Positions 28,588 to 36,245 of a DNA stretch of 64,000 nt are shown one piece after another; position 1 is the stretch's first letter, and the number at the start of each line of letters is the position of its first letter. The stretch spans positions 1 to 64,000 of the forward strand of contig NZ_NFIZ01000005.1 in the NCBI RefSeq assembly GCF_002159625.1, in the 5' to 3' direction. The notes beneath the pieces are model-generated. The model did not search any database, had not been told where the DNA came from, and saw nothing but the letters and a program-made list of their open reading frames with translations. Origin of the DNA: Olsenella sp. An285. GTDB taxonomy: Bacteria; Actinomycetota; Coriobacteriia; Coriobacteriales; Atopobiaceae. A program made the translations under genes and the position numbers.

Positions 28588-28666
28588 GGATAACACTCAC
28601 AGTTTGCAAAGTGCGTTTTCGCCAACTGATCATATAGAATATCGAAGCAAACCGTGAGTGCTATCC
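28588..28666. repeat. 20-bp imperfect inverted repeat upstream of fur
   Basis: GGATAACACTCACAGTTTGC and GCAAACCGTGAGTGCTATCC are inverted repeats with two mismatches, 39 bases apart. They sit just upstream of the fur promoter in an A/T-rich stretch. They could be a regulator site, a remnant of a mobile palindrome, or a hairpin. Confidence 0.75.
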
Positions 28667-28677
28667 TCTCGCCAAAA

Positions 28678-28722
28678 TTGAGAAAAATTCTCAGTTGATA
28701 CTTAGTCTCAATATGATATGAT
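28678..28722 (+). promoter_or_regulatory. fur/rubrerythrin promoter with candidate operator
   Basis: TTGATA (28695-28700), 16 bases, TATGAT (28717-28722) is the best promoter in the window. A perfect palindrome TGAGAA-AAA-TTCTCA (28679-28693) abuts the -35, and the T/A-rich symmetric form is what Fur/PerR proteins bind. Autoregulation by the adjacent Fur-family protein is inferred. Confidence 0.65.
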
Positions 28723-28748
28723 GCTCTCAGACACAAGGGAGGTGGGAC

Positions 28749-29147
28749 ATGTCAGCGAGAAACACCGTGCAGCGGCAGATCATCCAGGACGCGCTGCGCA
28801 CGCTTGCCAACCATCCCACCGCGGACGAGGTCTACGACGCCGTTCACGAGGAGCATCCCAGCGTGGGGCGAGCGACCGTCTACCGCACGCTGGGAAGGCT
28901 CGCGGACGAGGGGGAGATCGGGCGGGTGCGCATCAACAACGGCGCGGACCGCTTCGACCACCAGTCGTTCGCGCACTACCACGTGCGGTGCACGAGCTGC
29001 GGGCGCGTGGACGACGTGATGATTCCGCTCCTGGACAACGTCGACGAGGCGGCCGAGAAGGCATCTGGGTACAAGATAACCAGTCACTCGCTGCAGTTCG
29101 ACGGAATCTGCCCCGCGTGTCAGAGGAACGAGGCATCTCCGGCCTAG
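28749..29147 (+). CDS. Fur-family (PerR-like) metalloregulator
   Basis: A 132-residue Fur-family repressor: winged helix (1-75, PTADEVYDAVHEEHPSVGRATVYRTL with the recognition helix), then a dimer/metal domain with HYHVRCTSCGRVDDV and the second CxxC in GICPACQ that form the structural zinc site. The His-rich region (FDHQSFAHYHV) supplies regulatory metal ligands. Linkage to rubrerythrin favours a PerR-like peroxide-sensing role over iron control. The ATG follows GGAGGTGGG. Confidence 0.9.
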   Translation: MSARNTVQRQIIQDALRTLANHPTADEVYDAVHEEHPSVGRATVYRTLGRLADEGEIGRVRINNGADRFDHQSFAHYHVRCTSCGRVDDVMIPLLDNVDEAAEKASGYKITSHSLQFDGICPACQRNEASPA

Positions 29148-29215
29148 CGCCGAGTGCATAGGAGAGGGCGGCGGGGCGCATTGCCCCGCCGTACACAAAC
29201 AACAAGGAGGTCACC

Positions 29216-29803
29216 ATGGACAAGTGGGTCTGCAAGGTCTGCGGTTACATCTACGAGGGCGCCGAGCCGCCGGCGGAGTGCCCGGTCTGCCACGCCCCGG
29301 CCAGCCAGTTCGAGAAGGTCGAGGGTGAGCTCAAGCTCGCCGCCGAGCACGAGTACGGCATCTACGACAAGACCGTCAAGGACAACCCCGACATCTCCGA
29401 CGAGGACAAGGCCTACATCCTCGAGCAGCTCAAGGCCAACTTCACCGGCGAGTGCTCCGAGGTGGGCATGTACCTCTGCATGGCGCGCATCGCGCACCGC
29501 GAGGGCTACCCCGAGATCGGCCTCTACTGGGAGAAGGCCGCCTACGAGGAGGCCGAGCACGCCTCCAAGTTCGCCGAGCTCCTGGGCACCGAGCTCGAGC
29601 CCAACATGAAGGCCACCACCAAGGACAACCTGGCCTGGCGCGTCGACTGCGAGTTCGGCGCCACCGCCGGCAAGGTCGAGCTTGCCACCTGCGCCAAGAA
29701 GAACAACCTCGACGCCATCCACGACACCGTCCACGAGATGGCGCGCGACGAGGCTCGTCACGGCAAGGCTCTCAAGGGCCTGCTCGAGCGCTACTTCGGC
29801 TAA
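29216..29803 (+). CDS. Reverse rubrerythrin (rubredoxin domain first)
   Basis: A 195-residue diiron peroxidase that reduces H2O2 in anaerobes. The N-terminal rubredoxin domain (about 1-40) has [10 protein letters not shown] and CPVCHAP; the C-terminal four-helix ferritin-like domain has the diiron glutamates in [22 protein letters not shown] and [10 protein letters not shown]. The domain order is the reverse of classic rubrerythrin, as in clostridial rubperoxins. The start follows AAGGAGG. It lies just downstream of the Fur-family gene and probably shares its promoter. Confidence 0.94.
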   Translation: MDKWVCKVCGYIYEGAEPPAECPVCHAPASQFEKVEGELKLAAEHEYGIYDKTVKDNPDISDEDKAYILEQLKANFTGECSEVGMYLCMARIAHREGYPEIGLYWEKAAYEEAEHASKFAELLGTELEPNMKATTKDNLAWRVDCEFGATAGKVELATCAKKNNLDAIHDTVHEMARDEARHGKALKGLLERYFG

Positions 29804-30231
29804 TGGCCGGCAAGCCTCAGAAAAAGGCTGCCCGCAAGAAGGTCAAGCCCTCGGGGCCCGCGGCGTGCGCGGTGCTCTGGGGGCTTGACCCCTCTTCCGA
29901 GAAGGGCACGGCGGTGCGCGGGGTGCTGCGCGAGATGGGCGTGGTGGCTCGCACGGCGCTGCCGGAGCGCCTGGGGGACGCAGCGGGCGCCTTCGCGCGG
30001 CTGCCCGGCTTCAGGCCGGCGCCGCTGCCGTACGCGGGGCCCGCGCCCGCTGCCGACGAGTTCGTGCTGCTCTGCGGGCTCACGGATGCGCAGGTGAACG
30101 AGTTTCTGGCGCGAAGCCGCGAGGCCTCGTGCGTGGTGGGCCCCAAGGCGCTGCTCACGCCAGCAAACCGCGCCTGGCCGCTCGTGCGGCTGATCGAGGC
30201 CGTGGCCGCCGAGCACGCCGCCAACTCCTAA
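29803..30231 (+). CDS. DUF3783-type protein
   Basis: A 142-residue protein with a Lys-rich start (KPQKKAARKKVKP) and a C-terminal block EFVLLCGLTDAQVNEFLARS...GPKALLTPANRAWPLVRLIEA that looks like DUF3783. Function is unknown. Its ATG shares a base with the rubrerythrin TAA (TAATG), so it is translationally coupled and may work with the peroxide defence pair. Confidence 0.72.
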   Translation: MAGKPQKKAARKKVKPSGPAACAVLWGLDPSSEKGTAVRGVLREMGVVARTALPERLGDAAGAFARLPGFRPAPLPYAGPAPAADEFVLLCGLTDAQVNEFLARSREASCVVGPKALLTPANRAWPLVRLIEAVAAEHAANS

Positions 30232-30255
30232 GGGGACAGGCACTTTTGCACCATA

Positions 30256-30307
30256 GCGAGAAGAACGCGCGGTTCGGGGTGAGTCCCGGGCCGCGCGTTC
30301 TTCTCGC
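30256..30307. repeat. Inverted pair of GCGAGAAGAAC words
   Basis: GCGAGAAGAACGCGCGG (30256-30272) and its exact complement CCGCGCGTTCTTCTCGC (30291-30307) form a 17-bp hairpin after the DUF3783 gene. Two copies of the over-represented decamer point outward. It may act as a terminator. Confidence 0.85.
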
Positions 30308-30322
30308 CGGCGTCATCGTGGT

Positions 30323-31191
30323 GTGAAAAAGTCTCTGAAACCGGAGATTATTTCTAGAAAAAATCTCCTACAAGGGAGATTAATTCAAAGAGAGGGTGGC
30401 TTCCCCTTTGCGCTGCACGAGCGCTTCATGGGTCTCTACCGGAACCATCTGCTGGTTGGAGGCATGCCCGAGGCGGTGGGGGAGTTCGCGCGGGAGCGCC
30501 GGATTGCGGACGTGTCCGGCGTGCAGCGTGGCATTCGCGTGGCGTACGCCGCGGACATGGTGAAATACGTGACCTCCGCAGATGCTGCAAAGATATCCGC
30601 CTGTTGGGAAAGCATTCCCGCGCAGCTGGCAAAGGAGAGCGGCTCGACCAAGTTTGTCTGGCGCTACGTTGCGAGCGGGGCAAAGGCGGAGCGCTACGGC
30701 AGTGCAGTCGACTGGCTCGTGGCGTCCGGAATCGTGAGCAAGTGCACGCAGGTCTCCGAGGGCGTGTCTCCGCTCAGGTCCTTCGAGAACGAGTCCTCGT
30801 TCAAGCTGTACGTTGCGGACACGGGCCTGCTCGCCAACGCATACGACGCCGTTCCGGCAGATCTGGACGACAGGGGGACCCGCAGCGCGCTTCCGCGGGG
30901 GCATGGCGGAGAACTACGTCATGCAGCAGCTCGTGGCCTCGGGCCAGAGGCCGTACTACTGGGGCGCGCAGTCGACCTACGAGGTTGAGTTCGTGCTGCG
31001 CCTGCGCGACGGCATTGTGCCCATCGAGGTAAAGAGCGGGACGCACGTCAGGTCCACGAGCGCAAAGAGGTTCGCCCAGAAGTACGGGTGCCCGTACGTG
31101 CTGCGCGTCACCGGAAAGAACTTTGGCGCCATGGGAGAGGTGCGAAACGTCCCCCCTGTATGCGGCATGCCTCATCGGCGAGCTCGCATAA
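30323..31191 (+). pseudogene. Broken AAA/DUF4143 ATPase
   Basis: Pieces of a DUF4143-type ATPase are readable in sequence: FALHERFMGLYRNHLLVGGMPEAV, KFVWRYVASGAKAERYGSAVDWL, FKLYVADTGLLA (frame to about 30890), then after a frameshift GGMAENYVMQQLVASGQRPYYW and FVLRLRDGIVPIEVKSG (to about 31150), and after a second slip VPLYAACLIGELA with TAA at 31189-31191. The N-terminal P-loop domain is missing: only about 20 residues of unrelated-looking sequence precede the DUF4143 part. Truncation plus two frameshifts mean the gene is dead. A second remnant lies at 34705. Confidence 0.85.
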
Positions 31192-31223
31192 CGTGACAAA
31201 GGGACTGTCCCCTTGTCACGTTA
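31189..31223. repeat. REP palindrome, family A
   Basis: TAACGTGACAAAGGGAC, central T, GTCCCCTTGTCACGTTA: 17-bp arms with one mismatch, the half-unit of the doublets at 39787, 45984 and 47369. It begins at the stop codon of the decayed ATPase. Confidence 0.85.
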
Positions 31224-31291
31224 ACGGCGCGTCCTTCTCGCCCTGCGAGCGCTACACTAAAAAGGTTGCATCACAAGCGAGAAGGGCCGTC

Positions 31292-33751
31292 ATGAGCGCA
31301 TCTGCCGAGAAGATCATCCTTGCCGTAGACACGTCCACGGACATGCTGGCGTGCGCCGTGGGGCGCGTGGGCGCGGACGGCGCCGTGACGGTGCTGGCCG
31401 CGCGCGACCATATGTGCCGCCGCCAGGCCAACGTTGAGCTGGTGACCACGGCGCAGGAGGCGCTCGCCGAGGCGGGCCTTGCCATGGGCGACCTCGACGC
31501 CGTGCTCGTGGGGCGCGGCCCCGGCTCGTTCACGGGCGTGCGCATTGGCATCGCCACGGCCAAGGGCCTCGCCTGCGGGGCGGGGCTGCCGCTGTACGGC
31601 ACCTCGGCGCTCGACGCGATGGCATGGTCCGCGTGGGACGCGGGCGCCCACGGCACGCTCGCAGTGGCGGGCGACGCCATGCGCGGCGAGGTCTACCCGG
31701 GCATCTACGAGCTGGACGACGCCGGCGCGCACCGCATGTTCCCGGCCGAGACCGTCCTCAAGGCCGATGCCTGCGTTGCGGCATGGGCCGAGCGGGCGGA
31801 CGCGGACGAGCTCACGCTCTCGGGCAACGGCCTGGTCAAGTACTGCGCACGCTTCGAGGTCGCTGGGCTCGCGTCCTTCTCGCCCGAGGAGGCGTGGTAT
31901 CCCACGGGCGAGGGGCTGCTGCGCGCGGCCGTGGAGGCCGGGGTCTTTGACGGGTCCGACGCTCAGCCCGGCGACCCGGCGCTGGTTCTTCCCATCTACA
32001 CGCGCCTCTCTGACGCTGAGGAGGCCGAGCGCACGCGCCTTGGCCTCAAGAAGCCGGCATCCGTGGAGCTCACCGGCGTCGACGACGCGCTCGCAGGCAT
32101 TCACCTCCAGCTGCGTCCGATGACGGTGAACGACACCGCCGCCGTGGCCGCGCTTGAGGCGGCCACCTACGAGGGCGCGGCGCACACGCCGTGGACCGAG
32201 AAGATGTTCTACGAGGAGCTCTCCCAGCCCGGCCGCAGCTGGTGGGTCGCCCACGACCAGGGGACCGTCATCGGCTTTGCGGGCGGCGTGCTCGCGGGAG
32301 CGGACTTCGAGGTCGAGGAGGTCGTCGTGGACGCGGCGCGCCGGCGCGAGGGGATCGCCACGCGCCTCGTGGCCCGCGTGGCCTACGACGCGCAGATGCT
32401 CGGTGCGCAGACGATCTCGCTCGAGGTGGACGAGAAGAACGAGGGCGCCCGCGCCCTCTACGGTGCGCTCGGCCTCGCGGAGGAGGGGCGGCGCCCCGGC
32501 TACTACCCGGCGGCTGCCGGCGAGCCCGCGCACGACGCCCTCATCCTGCGCGCCCCGCTGCCGCTCGCGGCGGACGCCGTGATCGCAACCGGTCGCCCGG
32601 AGCCGGCGCCTTCCATCCGCCCGTGGCCGATTGTGCCCGGCGAGCGCACGCCCGAGGCCGCGGCCGCGCTCGCTGCCGCCGGCCCGCTCATCCTCACGAT
32701 CGAGTCCTCCTGCGACGAGACCGCCATGGCCGTGACCGACTCCCACGGCGTGGTGTGCGCGAGCGTCGTGGCCACGCAGATCGACTTCCACGCGCGCTTC
32801 GGCGGCGTGGTGCCCGAGATCGCCTCGCGCAAGCACACCGAGGCCATCGTGGGCGTCTTCGAGGAGACGCTCGCCCGCGCCGGCGAGCACTTCGGCGTGG
32901 ACACGCTCACGCCGTCTGACCTGGCCGCCGTTGGCGTCACTGCAGGACCGGGTCTCGTTGGCGCGCTCGTGGTGGGCGTGGCGTTTGCGAAGGGTCTCTG
33001 CGCGGCCGCTGACCTGCCGCTCATTGCCGTGCACCACCTCGAGGGTCACCTCATGGCCAACCTCTTCGAGACGCCGGACCTCGAGCCGCCCTTCGTGGCG
33101 AGCATCGTCTCCGGTGGCAACACCATGCTCGTGCACGTGCGCGCCTGGGGCGACTACGTGCTTCTTGGCGCCACAATTGACGACGCGGTGGGCGAGGCCT
33201 TCGACAAGGTTGCCAAGGCTCTGGGCCTGGGATATCCCGGCGGCCCCGTGATCTCCAAGCTCTCGGCCCAGGGCAACCCGCGCGCGGTTCACTTCCCGCG
33301 CGCGATGATGCACAGCGGGGACTACAGCTTCAGCCTCTCCGGCCTCAAGACCGCCGTCATCACCTACATCGAGGGCGAGAACCGCGCCGGCCGCGCGATC
33401 AACCTGCCCGACCTGGCGGCGAGCTTCGAGGCCGCGGTCATCGACGTGCAGGTGGCCAAGGCCGTGACGGCCGTGGAGGAAACCGGCGTGACGGACTTCT
33501 GCGTCGGCGGCGGCGTGGCGGCCAACCCGGGTCTGCGCGCGGCGTACAAGAAGGCGCTCGAGAAGCGTGGCGTGCGCGTGACCGTGCCGCCCATGCGCGC
33601 CTGCGGCGACAACGCGGCGATGATTGGCATTGCGGCGCTGCGCAGCTACAACGCCGGGTCCTTCTCGCCGCTCACCCTGGACGCCGACCCCAACGCCGCC
33701 CTGGGAACTTGGTCAACCCCCAACGCCCCCGTCCCTCCCACCTGGGAATGA
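31292..33751 (+). CDS. TsaB-RimI-TsaD fusion protein
   Basis: One 819-residue reading frame joins three enzymes. Residues 1 to about 255 are TsaB (ILAVDTSTDMLACAVG, VGRGPGSFTGVRIGIATAKGLA). Residues about 272-430 are a GNAT acetyltransferase of the RimI type (LQLRPMTVNDTAAV, VVDAARRREGIATRLV, LEVDEKNEGARALYGALGL). Residues about 465-819 are TsaD (ILTIESSCDETAMAV, GVVPEIASRKH, metal site HHLEGH at 581-586, SGGNTMLV, GEAFDKVAK). TsaB and TsaD form the core that threonylcarbamoylates A37 of ANN-reading tRNAs; RimI acetylates S18. The frame is unbroken, with ATG 31292 after GAGAAGGG. tsaE is separate, upstream. Confidence 0.95.
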   Translation: MSASAEKIILAVDTSTDMLACAVGRVGADGAVTVLAARDHMCRRQANVELVTTAQEALAEAGLAMGDLDAVLVGRGPGSFTGVRIGIATAKGLACGAGLPLYGTSALDAMAWSAWDAGAHGTLAVAGDAMRGEVYPGIYELDDAGAHRMFPAETVLKADACVAAWAERADADELTLSGNGLVKYCARFEVAGLASFSPEEAWYPTGEGLLRAAVEAGVFDGSDAQPGDPALVLPIYTRLSDAEEAERTRLGLKKPASVELTGVDDALAGIHLQLRPMTVNDTAAVAALEAATYEGAAHTPWTEKMFYEELSQPGRSWWVAHDQGTVIGFAGGVLAGADFEVEEVVVDAARRREGIATRLVARVAYDAQMLGAQTISLEVDEKNEGARALYGALGLAEEGRRPGYYPAAAGEPAHDALILRAPLPLAADAVIATGRPEPAPSIRPWPIVPGERTPEAAAALAAAGPLILTIESSCDETAMAVTDSHGVVCASVVATQIDFHARFGGVVPEIASRKHTEAIVGVFEETLARAGEHFGVDTLTPSDLAAVGVTAGPGLVGALVVGVAFAKGLCAAADLPLIAVHHLEGHLMANLFETPDLEPPFVASIVSGGNTMLVHVRAWGDYVLLGATIDDAVGEAFDKVAKALGLGYPGGPVISKLSAQGNPRAVHFPRAMMHSGDYSFSLSGLKTAVITYIEGENRAGRAINLPDLAASFEAAVIDVQVAKAVTAVEETGVTDFCVGGGVAANPGLRAAYKKALEKRGVRVTVPPMRACGDNAAMIGIAALRSYNAGSFSPLTLDADPNAALGTWSTPNAPVPPTWE

Positions 33752-33774
33752 TACAAAGGGACAGTCCCTTCGTA
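33752..33774. repeat. REP palindrome after the Tsa fusion
   Basis: TACAAAGGGAC, central A, GTCCCTTCGTA: 11-bp arms with one mismatch, overlapping the end of the fusion gene. A family A half-unit and possible transcript end. Confidence 0.7.
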
Positions 33775-33813
33775 ACATTTTGCTTTTGGGTTGATTTGGC
33801 GCAGCGTCTGTTT

Positions 33814-34037
33814 TGCGCAAAAGCGGCGTCCGTGCCACAAACGGACGAGCTGTTGTGCAAAATGGCCGCTCGTGCCACATCAAATAGCGTGAAAATGGAT
33901 TTCCGATTCCATAACTTATATACTTAACTGGGAAAACCTTGCCAGGCTACTCGGTCGGACCCCCAAAACATGTGGCACGAGTGAGGTTTCTGCACAGCGA
34001 GTCGTCCGTTTGTGGCACGAGGGGCGATTTTGCGCAG
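33814..34037. repeat. 224-bp MITE-like element with 68-bp inverted arms
   Basis: The left arm (33814-33881) and the complement of the right arm (33970-34037) align over 68 bases without gaps at roughly three quarters identity. Both carry TGCGCAAAA, CGTGCCACAAACGGACGA and CTCGTGCCACAT. GTGCCACA or its complement occurs four times. The 88-base centre is A/T-rich with no coding potential. It fills the gap between the Tsa fusion and ogt, and looks like a non-autonomous element or a large two-fold binding region. Confidence 0.75.
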
Positions 34038-34087
34038 ATCTGCGGACTCGCATGACAGGACCGCTCGCTCCGCAGAAGGGAGGCAGG

Positions 34088-34582
34088 GTGTTCACCTGCG
34101 ACTACGAGTCTCCACTCGGGAGGATGTTGCTCGCTGCCGACGACGCCGGTCTGGCGGGCGCGTGGTTCTACGGTCAGCGCTACTTTGCGTTTGGACTGGA
34201 GGACGCCGAGAAGAGCGCGGAGACAGATGCCTCTGCTGACTCGCCGGTTCTTTTCGCCGCACGCCGTTGGTTGGATGCCTACTTTGCCGGCGGCCGTCCG
34301 TCCGTGACTGATGTCCCACTTGCTCTGCGCGGCACTGCCTTCCAGCGCCGCGTGTGGGGCGTGCTTCTTGCCATTCCGTACGGAGAGACTCGCACGTACG
34401 GCGAGCTTGCAGCTGTGCTGTGCTCCTCACCGCGCGCCGTTGGAGCCGCCGTGGGCAAGAATCCCGTCAGTGTAATCGTCCCGTGCCACCGCGTCCTGGG
34501 CGCGGGCGGCTCCCTCACCGGCTACGCCGGTGGCCTCGAGCGCAAGCAGGCGCTGCTCGCGCTGGAGGACACATGGACCTGA
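34088..34582 (+). CDS. ogt: Methylated-DNA--protein-cysteine methyltransferase
   Basis: A 164-residue suicide enzyme that removes methyl groups from O6-methylguanine. The C-terminal domain has FQRRVWGVLLAIPYGETRTYGELA, the helix-turn-helix arginine region AVGAAVGKNP and the active-site IVPCHRVLG. The GTG at 34088 follows AGGGAGG by 4 bases and gives the family-typical start (FTCDYESPLGRMLLAAD); an ATG at 34052 is an alternative. It is preceded by the MITE-like element. Confidence 0.93.
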   Translation: MFTCDYESPLGRMLLAADDAGLAGAWFYGQRYFAFGLEDAEKSAETDASADSPVLFAARRWLDAYFAGGRPSVTDVPLALRGTAFQRRVWGVLLAIPYGETRTYGELAAVLCSSPRAVGAAVGKNPVSVIVPCHRVLGAGGSLTGYAGGLERKQALLALEDTWT

Positions 34583-34643
34583 CGGGTGGACTTGGCTGGC
34601 GTGCCGCCTCGGGGGATTTCGACGCATATCCGAAGAGTCTAAT

Positions 34644-34694
34644 TTGCACTGTCATAGTGCGATTCAGTTGGAATATCGCACTATGACAGTGCAA
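34644..34694. repeat. 20-bp perfect inverted repeat after ogt
   Basis: TTGCACTGTCATAGTGCGAT and its exact complement (34675-34694) surround an 11-base loop. Inside each arm GCACT/AGTGC is again partly symmetric, the nested style seen in other palindromes here. It lies between ogt and the ATPase remnant. Confidence 0.85.
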
Positions 34695-34704
34695 TATCAC
34701 GCGG

Positions 34705-34902
34705 GCGCTCGAGACGGACATTCCCCAGTACGCCAGCACGATCGCAGCGACGGGCAGAAAGCTCAAGATACTCATTAAAGTCATCAGTACGTTTGCCCCG
34801 CTCAAGCCCAACATGATGAGTCTGAGCAGCCAGATTCAGACAAACCGCAGCAATGAGGAGAGCTGCCTGCTCTACATGAAGAGTGGGCCAAAAGGGAAAT
34901 AG
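34705..34902 (+). pseudogene. Fragment of an AAA/DUF4143 ATPase
   Basis: A 65-codon open stretch without a proper start reads ALETDIPQYASTIAATGRKL, then KPNMMSLSSQIQTNRSNEES and CLLYMK, ending in TAG. This matches the middle of DUF4143 ATPases, where a helical segment (SxxPxKPNxxxLA) precedes the DUF4143 fold. Both ends are missing. It is not the missing half of the remnant at 30323 by position, so two ATPase loci have decayed here. Confidence 0.65.
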
Positions 34903-35021
34903 CCCCTCTTGGCTCTGTTAGCCGTAAAGGAGGACTGCTCCTTTTCATGGCCTAACCGCTCGCGACCGTCAGCGTCCCGCTCGCCGATGCTCCGCCAATC
35001 GTCGGCTTCTCAATCGACATA

Positions 35022-35033
35022 CCGGTATACTGG
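35022..35033. promoter_or_regulatory. Candidate GntR operator on the aldo/keto reductase promoter
   Basis: CCGGTATACTGG overlaps a perfect -10 TATACT (35026-35031), 44 bases before the gene. The nearly identical CGGTATACCGG lies in front of the GntR gene at 36217-36227. A repressor bound here would cover the -10. Confidence 0.6.
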
Positions 35034-35077
35034 AACACCAACGGGACAGCAGATGCCCGGACCACGAAGGAGGAACG

Positions 35078-36106
35078 ATGCAAACACGGAAGCTGGGGAC
35101 CCTGGAGGTCTCTGCCATGGGCATGGGCTGCATGGACTTCTCGCACGGACACGGTGATCCGCCCCCGCGTCAGGAGTGCATCCGCCTCATGCGCCTTGCG
35201 CATGAGCTGGGCTGCACGATCTACGACACGGCCGATGCCTACGCCGACGGCCACAACGAGGTGCTGGTGGGGGAGGCCCTCGCGCCCATCCGCAACGAGG
35301 TGTGCATCTGCACCAAGTACAACCCGGAGCTCCGCCCGGTGACCGACCCCGCCAACGGTCCGGTGAAGGACCAGATTGAGGGTCGCCTTGACGACTCGCT
35401 CAAGCGCTTGGGCACGGACTACGTGGACCTCTACTACATGCACCGCATCACCGATGACGTTCCCTTGGAGGAGGTCGCCGGCTACATGGGCGAGTTCATT
35501 GCCAAGGGTAAGATTCGCGCCTGGGGCGTCTCGCGCGCGTCCGCGGAGCAGGTTCGCACCGCGCACGCAGTGACGCCGCTCGCCGCCGTGCAGAACGAGT
35601 ACTCCATGATGGAGCGTGCCCCCGAGGCCGAGGTGCTGCCCACCTGCAAGGAGCTGGGCATCGGTTTCGTTCCGTACATGCCGCTGGCCCTCGGGTTCCT
35701 CACGGGCAAATACAAGCCAGGCATGACGTACAAGAACGATGACGCCAAGCGCTTCGCCGCACGCTTTTCGGACGAGAACATCCGTCGCAACCAGCCGATT
35801 CTGGAGATCCTGGACGCCCTCTCCAAGGAAAAGGGATACTCCTACGCTCAGCTCGCCATCGCGTGGCTCATGCACAAGGAGGACTTCATCGTGCCCATCC
35901 CCGGCATGATGAGCGAGGAGATCGTGCGCCAGAACTTCGAGATTCCGAGCATCGTCCTCACGCCCGAGGACATGGCCCGTGTGGACGAGTCGCTCTCCAA
36001 GGTGACCGTCTACGGCGAGTGGGACGAAAGCTGCATCGGCAAGCTCAAGGAGGTCCTCAAGGAGGAGGGCTACGAGCCTGGCGTGAAGTCCTGGGGGCAC
36101 GAGTAG
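35078..36106 (+). CDS. Aldo/keto reductase
   Basis: A 342-residue NADPH-dependent aldo/keto reductase of the group that includes YhdN/Tas-type proteins. Catalytic residues are visible: Asp and Tyr in IYDTADAYADGHNE, Lys in CICTKYNPE, His in DLYYMHRITDD. The nucleotide-binding end IPGMMSEEIVRQNF is present. Substrate is unknown. The start follows AAGGAGG. The gene is followed by the GntR regulator on the same strand and both have the same operator-like sequence, which suggests joint control by a metabolite. Confidence 0.92.
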   Translation: MQTRKLGTLEVSAMGMGCMDFSHGHGDPPPRQECIRLMRLAHELGCTIYDTADAYADGHNEVLVGEALAPIRNEVCICTKYNPELRPVTDPANGPVKDQIEGRLDDSLKRLGTDYVDLYYMHRITDDVPLEEVAGYMGEFIAKGKIRAWGVSRASAEQVRTAHAVTPLAAVQNEYSMMERAPEAEVLPTCKELGIGFVPYMPLALGFLTGKYKPGMTYKNDDAKRFAARFSDENIRRNQPILEILDALSKEKGYSYAQLAIAWLMHKEDFIVPIPGMMSEEIVRQNFEIPSIVLTPEDMARVDESLSKVTVYGEWDESCIGKLKEVLKEEGYEPGVKSWGHE

Positions 36107-36174
36107 CCCTCGCGTGCCCGCCCGGGGCGCGGCCATCCTCCGCCGCGTCCCGGGAAGGCCGCCCTGCGGCCCCG

Positions 36175-36227
36175 TTGTCCGGGCGGCAGCGTCGTGAAAT
36201 AATGGTTGGTACAAGGCGGTATACCGG
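36175..36227 (+). promoter_or_regulatory. gntR promoter and operator-like palindrome
   Basis: TTGTCC (36175-36180), 17 bases, AATAAT (36198-36203) is a plausible promoter. The palindrome CGGTATACCGG at 36217-36227 lies just downstream of the expected start of transcription and matches the site at the aldo/keto reductase. Confidence 0.55.
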
Positions 36228-36245
36228 GACGTGAGGGAGCGCACG

